DNA of 64,000 nt from Climacium dendroides (taxonomy: Eukaryota; Streptophyta; Bryopsida; Hypnales; Climaciaceae), in the NCBI GenBank assembly GCA_950106755.1, contig OX467082.1, positions 27,652,001 through 27,716,000 on the forward strand, in the 5' to 3' direction. Of this stretch, positions 1-11,135 are shown one piece after another; within the stretch, counting starts at the first letter, position 1, and every line of letters begins with the position of its first letter. The notes beneath the pieces were generated by a model. The model searched no databases and was not told where the DNA came from. It saw nothing but the letters and a program-made list of their open reading frames with translations. The translations under genes and the position numbers were made by a program.

Positions 1-75
1 AACTACCTTCTGGAGCTTCACCTCAACCGGAATGGGGCCAGCCGATCCCGCTCTCTTCCTACGCAACAGCGCCAT
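1..75 (-). CDS. LTR ORF, N-terminal codons only (copy A)
   Basis: ATG at 75 on the minus strand opens a frame beginning MALLRRKRAGSAG and continuing PIPVEVKLQKVV before the window ends. The same start, with the basic RKKRAGSAG-type stretch and the KL.KV motif, is seen in copies B (7,343) and E (48,971). This argues that it is the true start. Function unknown; see the entry for the ORF in LTR-F. Confidence 0.5.
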   Translation of the reverse strand, partial: MALLRRKRAGSAGPIPVEVKLQKVV

Positions 76-324
76 GGACGTAGGTGGTCTCACTCAAATT
101 CCTTTCCGATTCTACCTTACCCTCTTCTAGCCGCACATCCCATTCCTCACTTCTCTCTTCAATTTCAACCGAAAGTAGTATCAGTAACACACTATCAAAT
201 TCTACAAGTACGCTCTCACACATCACCATACAATTACTACACGAAGGCACGAGGTGCTAGAAACAGCACAAAGAGCGCCTAAATTGCAAGAAAATGAAAA
301 GAGGTAAGACTGGTAAGGCCAGTC

Positions 325-332
325 CTTAAATA
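325..332 (-). promoter_or_regulatory. TATA-like box of LTR-A
   Basis: TATTTAAG on the minus strand, about 250 bp upstream of the ORF start, at the place equivalent to TATTTAAA at 7,071 in LTR-B. Confidence 0.4.
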
Positions 333-609
333 GTCTTAGAACCCCGTACTGGCCATTATGACCTTTTCCGGTTCTGAAGGCTTGACATCCGGTCTAACCC
401 TAATCCGGTTCCTAGACTAATTTCAGATGGGTTTCCAATTCCAACCAATTTGAACTTGGAACTGGATTAGATCCGGTCCATTTACTATTTCATTTTTCGT
501 ATATAATTCTGGTTTTCCTACAACTTTTGATTAGATCTGGCTCCTTTCCACTAGTTTCCACTCCAACTTTTAGGTAAGCTAAACAAAACCAAAAATTCAC
601 GTTGCGACA

Positions 610-2249
610 TAGGAAAGTTCTCATTATCGGCAAACCCTAAAGACAGGTTCACCATTAGTGATTGTAAGGACGAGAGACATAGAAGAGTCCTAGAGTTCCT
701 CATCCCGATCCTATACCCGGAAAAACCCACGCAGGTCACTGTTACAGTAGCCAAGACGATTTTTGAGGCTATGGAAAATAGAATTGTCTACTGGGATAGG
801 ATCATAGCCGGAATTGTCGCCAAGTTAGCCAAGCATATGACCCAGGCTAAAGGTAGTTCAGTTAGCACTTATCTCTTTCATCTGTATCACCAGCAAGAAA
901 TCTTGAGCAATGAGGAGGTAGTCCAATATGATACAGGAAACGCCATTTTGAAGTACGGGCTTACTAGAGAGGAGCCAAAGGATCTGGTCAAGTCAAAACC
1001 GGAAGAGCAACCCGAGGAGCACTTAACCAATCCGAGGACAAAGAAAAGGAAGTCAACGGATCCGGGGTCACGGATCAAACCTCCGGTTATGGAGAAAGGC
1101 GAGTTGAGCAAGGATCCAGAAGAAGACCAAGGGTTGGCATTTTTCATTGTCGGATTCGAATGGATACAAAAAGCCAAGGTGCCTCACGACAACCTGGCGG
1201 ATCTGGTGATTGAGACTACAGAAGTCCTAAAGGTAGAATTGGACCAAATCATGCAAGCAGTCAAGCGATTGCCAAAACCGGAAGACTTGAAGAGCAAGGA
1301 GGACCGGATCCACTAACTGGAGACGAAACGGGACCAACTTCAATCCCGCCTAAATTGGACGAAAGGAGAATTAACAGCCATGAAGCAACGGAAGGAGGAG
1401 GCCCTAACCCTTGTCAAGAACTCTTTAGGATCAATAAACACGATAGCAGATGTCGTCATGAAAGTGGCCCTAATCGATGTCAGGTAACTACGAGAGGGTC
1501 ACTTGACCGGAACGAAAGTGTTGACAATCTTGGTAGATTTCACCGCCTAGATGGAGTGTATCTTGGGGAAAATGAGGCACCTGTTTCGTAGCGTAGATCC
1601 AAATCAGGTGATGGATTTCTCGATCTTTCCAAAACTTCCTTTTGTCACAAGCACTCCAAGGCGTCCATCAACGCACCAACCGACTCGGACGGAAGGACTG
1701 AAGGAGATACTAGTGCCAACGTAGCCCACTTCAAACAAGATGTGCATGACAAAGTTGGACTTCAAGCCAGCCTAGGATCCGGAGCACGAATCTAGCGCAA
1801 AATCTATCCCAATGCCACCCAAAGCTTCAACACCGGAACCTCCTAGGGCCTAGACGGCACCCAACCTTTTAAGAGGAACCTTCAAAGTTCCGGGGAAGGG
1901 AGCTAGGGGTGATTTAATCAAGCGGATCGGAGTAATGACCAATCCGGCTCGGACGAATCCGAATAGTTTCACACACATACAAGAGACTACACTGAAAAAA
2001 AAGAGCAAACCAATGACACTAGGAGAAACGCCGCAAGAGAAAGAGATGGAGGTGCAAATCATCAAAGATTCTGAGGAAGAGAATGCTCATTCTTTTTCCA
2101 GAACGAAGGTGGATAGCGATCCGTCTTCAATACAAGGCCACATTCAAACCCGCGCGGCAACAAAGACAACTCCGGTGAGGAGCGTAAAGGGGACGTTGAC
2201 TAGTGACATGGGCAACTGCTCAAAGAAGACTCGGAACGCGAGACAATAG
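610..2249 (+). pseudogene. LTR ORF, copy G, 5'-truncated and decayed
   Basis: From 610 the plus strand reads GKF.....NPKDRF then RHRRVLEFLIPILYPEKPT, followed by STYLFHLYHQQE near 890. These are the core motifs of the LTR-ORF N-terminal domain, at the same spacing as in copies E and F. An open stretch (771-1,316) follows, with a basic and acidic linker. A later frame (1,935-2,249) carries a Ser/Thr/Lys-rich tail with TTPVRSVKG, similar to KVTPVRGRD in copy D. Stops and frame changes lie between them, so the copy is dead. Its first ~110 codons were cut away by LTR-A. It contains no zinc knuckle or enzyme motif. Confidence 0.6.
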
Positions 2250-4300
2250 TGTTTTAGGAACTGATAATTTTGGATCCAGAACGGGTTTCCAAGCGTAGAT
2301 CTGGGTTTTGGATTTTTAGGCAAGTAGCTTAGGAATCTCTAGTCTTCTCGGGACAACTAGCAGTGATCTTTTTGGATATCCCGGGATAATCAGTAATTAG
2401 TTGCTTGGATTTTCGAGTGCCTTTTCAAGCGTTTTGGCGTTTTGACTTTGGTTTTGTATTAATATTTAATGGCAAACAAGTTAGTGTCCTGCATTCCATT
2501 CTAGCACTTTCATATATGTCATTTCATTTCCCTTCTTTAATCCAAACAAATTGAGGTACTACTAGTTTGACTTTAGATACAAAGTTGCAACTGATGGAGG
2601 GGGTGTATCTGAGAATTGGTGTCGTGACCCAAATGACACTTTACAGCTTTCAACAGCTCACTAGGTTCACCACAATCCACTTACAGCATCACTTGGTCAC
2701 AAACTGCCTAACACTACACATGCCCAGCACACACAATGTTAGTCCACATTTCCAACTCATTTTACCAAGTCCTAGTCACCGGGACTACTAGCACACACTC
2801 CCATTGTGACACCGGACATGTCACTTAGTAACATGGGACAAAACTTCCACCTTAATATGCAAGGACCCATGGTGGCACTACTCACCATGGCCCTAACCGC
2901 CCTTGAGTGTCACCCCGCTCCATGCTAGCCCCTTTTGCATTTGCTATTCATCCACTAGAGGTAACCGACGCTCACAATTTGGGACACATCCAAGGAGGCC
3001 TAGCAAGGAGCGGGACTCCACCCAACCGATGCCACGGGACACAAACAAGTATCCCATGATGCCTTAAAGTAGTGATGAAGTCACCACCACCAACCATGAG
3101 TCACTAGGACTCACTAAGGCTCCAAGGAGGGAGGAGGGAGACCAACCCCTCTTATAGTACTCTCTGTGGTATAGGTCGAAGGAAGTCCTTGGATAACCTT
3201 GGGTTGTGGAAGACCACCCACTTCCAACCCAAATTGCCAAGTTACGTCACCGTTTGGACTTCCAAACTTCCAACCGGCGTAACTTTGCACTCAGAGCTTC
3301 AAATCCAACATGTGAGCCCATTTTAGATATCTACGCGACGAGTAGATGCCGATGGACTTCTCACTCGTCCCATTTGGACAAGTTTTTGCAAAGTTATGGC
3401 CCTCTAAGATTCGGATTCACTAGAGGAGGCGTCACGCCTTCACCACAGCTCTTCTTTTGGCCATAACTTTTGACTCATGTCTTAGACCTCATAATGCTTG
3501 TCATTATAAGTTCCTTGTGTTCATAGTTTTTCAATGATATGCCACATGATATACTTTCTTCTGAGATTCATTGAGAACCCCTCACACCTAACCCTCAAGT
3601 GTCCTAGTACCACCAGAACCTAATCAACTTTGGACAGCCATAACTTTTAGCTCATAACTCCAAATTGCGCATTCTTTTTGCCATTAGAAGTGTATTGTCA
3701 AGAGCTTTCCAAGCATGTGTGACACTGTATCATTCACTTCAAAACTAGGGCGTCATTGCGCCCTGTTTGATCGGGAGTCTCTCAAATCTCCCTACTTAGT
3801 CTATTGCAAGGCTTGGGAAGTCACCCCCAAGGTCCTCCCTTGCGCACTCCAAGTAGATAGGGGCATGACAATTGGGGTGAGAGAGGGACGGATGTGGAGG
3901 AATTCGGATTGTGGATGACAGATCTTTTGGGTATTGGAATAGTTGTGAAGAGATGTGATCTGGGTAAAGGAGTGTGAGTATAACGTGTCTTTAAATCGTC
4001 GTAACAACGATCTGGATAGGAAAATAGAGGTCCATGCGAGTCTAGAATCGGGGTGATTCCGCGTGGAGATAAGCAACCGCTAGTAGGGAGATCTCTTACT
4101 ACTCCGAAAGGTCTACCAACCTCCGAATTAGTGAGCTAACTTTCTATCGACATCCTTCCTCATAGATATAGAAGTCCAGATCTGTCATTGTAGTGAGAAG
4201 AGTGGTAAAGTTCATTTGTGTGACTTGTCTCCGAATCCGCCAATCCAGAAATTGTGAGAGGATACTTCCTCTTCCTCATAGTGCAACTTTGTCATCTGAG
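2250..4300. other. Repeat-like DNA, no gene recognised
   Basis: A purine run (2,595-2,602) is followed by TGTCGTGACCCAAATGACA at 2,620. This looks like a polypurine tract and LTR start of a different retrotransposon, but no matching end was found. The phrase 'gccataactttt' recurs at 3,462 and 3,641, as in many repeats of this window. The short ORFs have no recognisable product. Confidence 0.3.
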
Positions 4301-4317
4301 GTGTGTTATTAATTAAA

Positions 4318-4690
4318 GTCAAAGGTTAGAAGTGTTAGACAGACAAGTGGTGAGTCCCCACCCCTCTTTAGATCAAGGGCAGACCCTCTGAGGGTAAAAC
4401 AAAGGCAACAAAAACCGATAGTTGGAGGAGACGAAACCAAATTTTGTTTGTTGCGAATCCAGATAGGAATCCGAAAAGTCTTGGTTTTCCGGAATGGAGT
4501 GAGAAAGTAGTGAAAAATACGAGCGGATTGAACGTTTGAGAAAGAGGTAGTGACAATCCGGAAGTCCTTAAATCACCGACACCAAACTAGAATTCCCCGG
4601 GACGATAATCCGTGTCATTTTGCAACAATCTGTTGTTGTAAAAATACTTATGGCTAACTACTCATACAACACCTGCTGTCCAAACCGGAA
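4318..4690 (+). repeat. Diverged duplicate of the LTR-G 3' end
   Basis: The order 'cccacccctctttaga', 'gggtaaaacaaaggcaac', 'ccgggacgataatccgtgtca' and 'aaaaatactta' is repeated at 5,520-5,840 in the same orientation, about 1.2 kb downstream. The two copies flank the inverted-repeat element at 4,741-5,475. Confidence 0.45.
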
Positions 4691-4740
4691 AGCTGTGAGG
4701 GAGTCACCTCCTTGAACCAATATATATTCTTGGTGTTGTT

Positions 4741-5475
4741 GGGTGATTGCAAGAAACACTTGTACTATTTTCTGTCACACGTTGCGGGCTGAGTTGTTTT
4801 TTGGCCATAACTTTTGTGTTTGAACTCCAAATGACTTAAGATTTACAAGGAAGGTACTCATGACTATCCAACAACTTCATTGATTTTTTGGTAATTTTCA
4901 AAAATAATTTACTATCCAAAAATAGGCCCAAAATAAATGTCACACTTGCCAACTTGGAGGTTTTTAGTACTTTTGAGTACCTTTTTCATATACCCTACAT
5001 CAAGAAAATTATATGGAGTTCTTCCTTACATATAAATACAACTTTTCACCGAAGGGTTTTTAAAAATAATTAATTTTGTGTGGTGTAGAAGTCTATGAAG
5101 AGAGCTTCCTTCTGCTTGCATTTTGAAACATATAAAATATTATTTTTGTAAGTTTTTTGGTGAATGACCATCTTCATAAAGTTTTTAAAAATGGACACTT
5201 TTTATTTTTTGTATTTACTTATTTTTACTATTTTTAACTAATTTTTAAATCAAAGGTCCTATTTTCTTGAGATTTTGCACTTTTCAAGTTCTCCTACTTA
5301 GAGAATTTTCCTACACATTTCCTTTGGTGAAAACCTTTATTTTAGAGGTATATACATAAGTCATATTTTAAAGATTTTTTAAAAATTAGTTTTCTAATTT
5401 TAAAGTACTCCTAAAGATTTCATGAGTACTATTGAAAAACGCAACAAATAGTACAAGTGTTTCTTGCAATCACCC
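4741..5475. mobile_element. 735-bp element with perfect 30-bp terminal inverted repeats
   Basis: The first 30 bases (4,741-4,770, beginning GGGTGATTGCAAGAAACACT) are the exact reverse complement of the last 30 (5,446-5,475). A 4-bp direct repeat TGTT flanks it on both sides. No ORF of note lies inside and the interior is AT-rich, so it is a non-autonomous DNA transposon. The superfamily is not assigned: the termini are neither CACTA nor TTAA type, and a 4-bp duplication could be chance in this TG-rich flank. Confidence 0.7.
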
Positions 5476-5859
5476 TGTTTTGTGTGTTGTTTTGTGTGTT
5501 GTTTTTAGAGAGAGTGGAGAGTGTGAGGATTATGAGTGGTGAAGTCTCTACCCTTTTAAAAGACCAACAATGGACCCTCTAAAGGTAAAACAAAGGCATA
5601 GAAAATCGATTTGGAATGGATTCATTTCCAGATTTCAAAACATGCTAGATCCGAACTCTATTTCAAATAGTGATTGAATCCAGAAAGAGGGAAAAAAGTA
5701 AAGATAGATTGATGTTTTGGGTAGAAAACTCTTGGAACCCATCAAATTTGGATACCTAAACTTAAAACGACATACTAAAATTCCTTGGGACGATAACTCG
5801 TGTCATCTTATCACGTTTGGTGTGGTAAAGATACTTACACCTGGACTGCGCGTATGACA

Positions 5860-6793
5860 GGGCTATGAAACTGAAGTTGATGTCCCAGTTTTGAATCCAA
5901 TCAAGCCTCGAATAATGGTAGTGGGCACAGTTTATGTAGTAATCTTAGTATTCAAAATTCATCTAGAGCAGTTGAAGTGGAAGCTAGCTAATACTCACAT
6001 TTTCTTCTTATAACTTCTTGCTCAACTATTTACATTGTATTCTATACATAATTAGTAATAGTATATAAAGTACAATTGCAATGTTGGAACACAATGATAA
6101 ATTATGCACTAAAGTTACAAGGTCTGTCCCCATTGAAAATGACAAATGCTAGAGCAAATAGAAAGAATTGATAACATCCACGGTCATAGGAGTAGCGATC
6201 ATAGGTCCCAAAACTTATTTATAATAGAAATTTCAACTCTATTTTTGGACTTAAAAAAATCTAAAATTCTTTTTAAAAAAAATCTTCAAATTTTTTTTTC
6301 AAGGCTCCAAGCTTACAAGCTCTACGCTCACAACTCACAAACTCCACGCTCGCAGCTTACAAGCTCTACATTTGCAGCTCATAGGCTCACCACTTCAAGC
6401 TTGCACGCTAGTGTCGTTGGGGGGGAGAAAGAATATAAAACACTCTTAGAATATTAGTTCAAACTCCAAGGCTTTGAAAGATAGATGAAGACAAGAAAGA
6501 AAGACAAATAAAAAATCCATTGACTTTGATAACTTTTAGAGGTTAACTAAATTAGAGAAAGGTTATCAAGCCTTAGTTGGAGTAGAGTTGACTTTAGAAA
6601 CTATTTAGCAAATACTTTAAGAAATTTGATTCTATTAGATTTTCTTCCTAGACTTGATTTTTAAAGTCATTGAAAAGAAGAAAAAAAACTAGAAAAAAAA
6701 AAAAAAAAAAATGAACCAGAAAGAAAAAAAATACTTAGAAAGAAGTAGCACTGGAACCAAGGGGCACAAAGGAACAAATTCCCTAAATCCAAT
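5860..6793. other. Intergenic, no gene seen
   Basis: AT-rich stretch between LTR-G and LTR-B. It contains a degenerate short tandem repeat (6,301-6,405, listed separately) and an A-rich run near 6,690-6,711. The duplicated target CCAAT of LTR-B lies at 6,789-6,793. Confidence 0.4.
6301..6405. repeat. Degenerate CTTACAAGCTC-type tandem repeat
   Basis: About nine imperfect copies of a 10-14 bp word such as AGCTTACAAGCTC or CGCTCACAACTCACA. A short array of the reverse complement (GAGCCTGTGAGCTTGTGAGC-like) lies at 45,796-45,840. Both arrays lie outside an LTR terminus, 390 bp and 70 bp away. Confidence 0.5.
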
Positions 6794-7070
6794 TGTCGCA
6801 ACGTGAATTTTTGGTTTAACTTAGCTTATCTAAAAGTTGAAATGGAAACTTAGAAAAAGGAACTGGATCCAATTAAGAGGCATAGGAAAACTAGACATAT
6901 ACAAAGAAAATGAAATAGTAGGTGAACCAAATCTCATCCAAGCCAAAGTTCAAATTGAAAGGGAACGGAAACCCATCCGAATTTTGTCTACGAACCGGAT
7001 TAGGGTTAGACCGGATGTCAAGCCGTCAGAACCAGACAAGATCATAATGTCCAGTACGGGGTCTTGAGAC

Positions 7071-7078
7071 TATTTAAA
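7071..7078 (+). promoter_or_regulatory. First TATA-like box of LTR-B
   Basis: TATTTAAA, 272 bp upstream of the ORF start at 7,343, at a position conserved in LTR-A. Confidence 0.4.
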
Positions 7079-7712
7079 GACTAGCCTTTTTAGTCACACC
7101 TCTTTTCATTTTCTCGCAGTTTAGGCGCTCCTTGTATTCTCCTTTGTTTCCAGCACTTTATTTTTCCGTGTAGTGTTTGTTTGTGAGATTAAAGTAGTGT
7201 GTGAGAGTATACCTGTAAACCACGAGAGTGTGTGTTGCAGATGCTATTTCCGGTTGAGATCGAAGAGAGGAAAGTAAGGAACAGCACGTACAGCTAGGAG
7301 AGAGTAAGGCAGAATCGGAAAGGTATTGGAGTGAAACGATCTATGTCCATACTGCTGTTGTGTAGGAAGAGAGCGGGATCGGCTGGCTCCGTTCCGATTG
7401 AGATGAAACTCCGGAAAGTAGTTCTAGTTATTCCCTCTAAAGAACTGGAAAAGGTGTCGCACCCTAACTTTTTTATTTTTCTCTCTATCATGTTCTGTAA
7501 CACGGAATCCGGATTGAGTATACCCGGATTAGCATGGAAGAGGAAAGAAAAGCCAAGGGTTAGAAAGACTAGAAACATAAGCCCTGAATGAACCAGATTA
7601 GGGAGCGGAACGGATATCGGAAACGCATCCGGTCTAGTCCCCTAATTGGAGGAACGGATCCAGAATTCGCGTCCGAAAAATCGAAAAAAAAGTAATGATG
7701 AGGTTTTTGGGG

Positions 7713-7720
7713 TATAAAAG
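7713..7720 (+). promoter_or_regulatory. First TATA box of LTR-C
   Basis: TATAAAAG, identical in sequence and context to 50,323-50,330 in LTR-F. Confidence 0.5.
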
Positions 7721-8183
7721 AGACTGTTTTAGGGTTTGTCTGTCATTTGCACCTGGGAGCACCAACGTACTTGGCGCGCTCTCAGTGCTTTGAGTTTGTG
7801 TCTGCAAATTGAGTGTTTTTGTGTGAATTGTGCAAAATCGGAGAGTTGTGAGTAAACGCATTTGTTTTCTTTACACGGGCGTGGAGATTAGAATAGAATT
7901 GAGTGCGTGAGCAAGGCGGAAATTCAGAAAGAGAGAGAGAGAGAGAGACAGAGAGGGAAAGGGAGCACCGCAGCACTTATGCATTGAGCGATTCAGCCAA
8001 GGTCGAGGGGAGTGTGTGAGGAAACGGGACGTGCGGCTAGGAGAGAAGATAGGTAGTTAGAAATTAGAGAGTAGAAAATTTTGTTAGACCGGACCTCGTT
8101 CCAGAAAGTTAGGAAAAGTTCAGATCCGAAAATCTTGGCCGGATAAGTGTCGGATTTTCGGGGAGACCTTTTTGTAAATTCTG

Positions 8184-8190
8184 TATATAA
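8184..8190 (+). promoter_or_regulatory. Second TATA-like box of LTR-C
   Basis: TATATAA in the context TTTTTGTAAATTCTGTATAT, conserved at 14,823 (LTR-B) and 52,484 (LTR-F). Candidate start of genomic RNA. Confidence 0.4.
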
Positions 8191-10757
8191 TTCAAGTCTC
8201 AAGATTGAGATTGAGAGTTTTTCCTTCTTGCATAGGCTGTCTCTTGTGTATTGTCTATTAATTTCCTTATCTTCCCAAAGATTGGCCGGATAAAGAAGGG
8301 AGAGATTGAGTATAGATGAGCAGAGTGTGAGAGGATCTTCTCCCCTTGTTGCCTTCTTGTGATTGCAGGTGCATGTAAACAGGTTGTAAGTGTTGGGAGT
8401 GAGTCAAGACACCTCAGTAGGTTTAAGGTTTATAATTCCGGGTGAAATAACTAGTGCTAGGCTAGGCAGTAAGAGAAAGGATTCTCAAACTGTGCTAGAG
8501 CTGCTAGATGGAATGTCTGGATTAGCCTCTGAACACTTGAGAGGTCTCACCATCTGAAGAAGTAAATGGAAGAACATTAGATTATGCTGGTACGGGCAGA
8601 CGCACTTGTAGCCACCTTAGTTTCGCACGGATTGCAAAAGATAGTAAGGTCGTTGTAGTAAGTGAGGGTCGTACGGGGGATCTTTGTGTGACCTACAGGC
8701 TGAGATTACTTCCAGTTTGCTGTGAAAGGTCAAACCAAATCCTGTTAGGATAGGAGAATAGATTGGGTTAGTGAATTTTCCATTACTATAAAAACCGGAA
8801 AGAGAGGAGTGTCTACCTCTCTGAAAATAAGTGACAGATCCCTCTAAAGTGCCGACAGAGGTTAAACAGAACCGGAATAGAAGTTGAGGAAAGGAAGCCC
8901 TCGATTAAAGTAGTACGAGATCCGGTCGGAAGTGTGAATTCCGGGTTGGTTCTTGAAGGTTATCAATTAAGTTTGATTCGGGTTAGTGTTAGTCTGGACC
9001 AGATTAGTTTATAGGAGAATTAGAAAATCATCCGGTATTTGGGAAAAAGGGTGAGAGAGGTATAACTAAGAATAATGGAATTAGGAAACTTTCCTCAAAT
9101 CACCTAGTAATACAAAACACTTCACAGAGTCTCTCGGATTCGATCTTTAGAGTCACTATATTATGCTTTAAAGAGGTTTTTGTGAGCATAATAGGGAATT
9201 TCACTTACCTTCTGCTGCGACAAAAGGCCCAACTCATGAAAGATTTAACTAGCATGGATTGCCAAGGATTTGTGGAAAAATCTTGAAGATCAAAGACGAA
9301 CAAATGGTGAAAGAGCTCTTGTGCAAGTTGTGTCATAGCACAAGGAAGCACAAATCCTACCCATAGGTGTTAAATTGATGTAAAACACCTTAGATGACTT
9401 GTGTATCGTTCCCACAAGATTTCAATGTTAGTTTCCTCAAGATATCCGGAACAAGATTCGGAAAACACCAAACCCAAGCAAAACCGGATCTAAATATTTG
9501 CAACATGAAACTCTCTCTCAATACCCTCTCTTCTCCATGTTCTGATTCCCTTACATCCACTCCAAGTCTATCACCAGTAATCAAACAAGGAGAATGGTCA
9601 TAATCCTCTACCCCTCCCTATCCGGATCAACTTAGACGGATGCGGAACCGGAAAGAGGATTTCTATCCGATTACAGTAACTCACAAAATGTTAGTTTTAC
9701 CTCTACCAAGAGGGTTCCGCTCTTTGGTTTTAGGAAGGGAACGTAAACCCTACCCTTCAAACATGTTTAGAGTGAAATGAAGATCCACTTAGAATAACAA
9801 CAACAAATACCAAAAAGAAATAGGAAATAGTTACTTCCTCACAACTAATCCGAATGTTGATCCAGACTAGCAGGTCACTCAGGAAACCCCTATTATCCTC
9901 CCAGTACTACAACGATAGACCTATCCGGACAGGACCCCAAGAACGTGATCTGGCACCCGATAACTGAGAGATCCTAACTACCTTCCTGTTCCTCTCTTCC
10001 GAATCCAACAAGACCTCATCAGACGTCGGCTAACATTCGTTCTCCCTCCTGAAGAATTCACCCAACCTAAGAATGGCTATCCTACTTAGAAGACTCCCAA
10101 GGAACTTCAACAACTAAAATACCCTCTCAGTACACAAAGTTTTCCTTAACCAAATCCTCAAAGCTCTCAAAATCAGATCCTAGATAGAATCCGGGGGCTA
10201 CTTGTCTTCCTCCACACCTACAAACCAGCTACCCGCACTAAACAATGGTTCTAGCATTGCACGGCATACCAACACAGAACTTAGCCTTTTCAGGCCAACA
10301 CTTATGAAGTGGAAATCTGAAATCAATTCGCAAAGTGTTTGAAAAACACAAATAAGAAAACACCCGGGGCTTCAAACTAACTTCAGCCCCCTAAATACAC
10401 ACTCCATGGAACACCAAAGGTCCCAAGGAATAAAACTAAAGGACAGGAGAATGACAGGTGTCATTCCTTATCCTTCTAAGTTGGCTTTCCTACCAACCCC
10501 ATCTGATCCGCAAAATGTGGATCTCAGATCCTAAAAATCCGGAAAGTGCGGCCCAAGTGCATGCACCTGAAAAGCACCTCCCAAGCTACTTCCTACCTAT
10601 CAAAAACTTGAGTTTTTGGCTGACCATGCTAGGGTCGCTTCCCAGAAACTTCCTAACAACTTTCCTATCTATTTCCTAGCCTTCTTTGGAGAAGGTTCCT
10701 CTAACTTTGTTGCCCCCTTCCTAACTGGTTGTTTCCTACTGGCTGACGGTTTCCCAC

Positions 10758-11126
10758 TCAAGGGCGGATTCCCTTAGACAGTGTTGAGGTTCTCCCTTTG
10801 AACTTTGCTGGTGAGATTTGCTCAAGTTCCAATTCCTCTTCTGATCCGGTGTCTTCCGAATCCTCTTCTCCGGATCTCGACCGACTTTCCTCCCGCTCGG
10901 ATTGGCTTGGAGACTCGTCCTCCGCGGATTGTTGACTCCTTAGAGGCACGTCTCTTCCTCTGACGGGAGTAACCTTCTTCACAATCTTCTTGGCGGGTGA
11001 GGGTTGAGAGCCTTTACTCTGTGGTGTGCCTAAGTCAGATTCCGACTTCCGGATTCGATCCTTCGATCCGGATCCGTGCACTGATCCTTCTTTCCTCCCC
11101 TCCATACCCTTAGAGGTTGGTGTCAA
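10758..11126 (-). pseudogene. Probable C-terminal part of LTR ORF copy D, shifted frame
   Basis: Directly after the stop of the 486-codon ORF, another frame is open for ~122 codons. It is rich in Ser, Glu, Arg and Lys, with KKVTPVRGRDVPL. Copy G has a comparable TTPVRSVKG stretch at the end of its ORF. So this was probably the C-terminal tail, lost by a frameshift. It could instead be a chance frame in a biased sequence. Confidence 0.35.
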
Positions 11127-11135
11127 CTCATCCTC

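Larger units (their letters stand above)
1..609 (-). mobile_element. LTR-A: 5' part of a large LTR, cut by the window edge
   Basis: On the minus strand this begins TGTCGCAACGTG at 609 and reads leftward out of the window. It matches the first ~640 bp of LTR-B (6,794 onward) in order: LTR start, TATA-like box, then the start of the LTR ORF. It interrupts the plus-strand ORF of another copy, whose coding sequence resumes at 610. The far end and the second target duplication lie outside the window. That it is an LTR is inferred from its match to LTR-B and LTR-F. Confidence 0.75.
610..5859 (+). mobile_element. LTR-G: diverged LTR copy, 5' end replaced by LTR-A
   Basis: It starts inside an ORF homologous to those of the other LTRs. 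Near its right end is sequence like other LTR 3' parts: a flank of 'tctacccttttaaaagacc', then 'ggtaaaacaaaggc', ending in GCGTATGACA at 5,859. That end resembles the TATGACA terminus of LTR-D. The middle (2,560-4,300) is not LTR-like in the same way and is probably a further insertion. The left boundary is set by the insertion of LTR-A. No target duplication can be tested. Confidence 0.45.
7455..9222 (+). mobile_element. LTR-C: 1.77-kb solo LTR lacking the ORF
   Basis: Starts TGTCGCACCC and ends CTGCTGCGACA, flanked by the 5-bp duplication AAAGG (7,450-7,454 and 9,223-9,227). It sits inside the ORF of LTR-B. It is nearly identical to LTR-F (50,065-53,523) along both halves, but the 1,697 bp that carry the ORF in LTR-F (50,652-52,348) are absent at 8,048/8,049. 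The two lengths agree with that single difference to within 6 bp. The high similarity implies a young copy. Confidence 0.9.
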
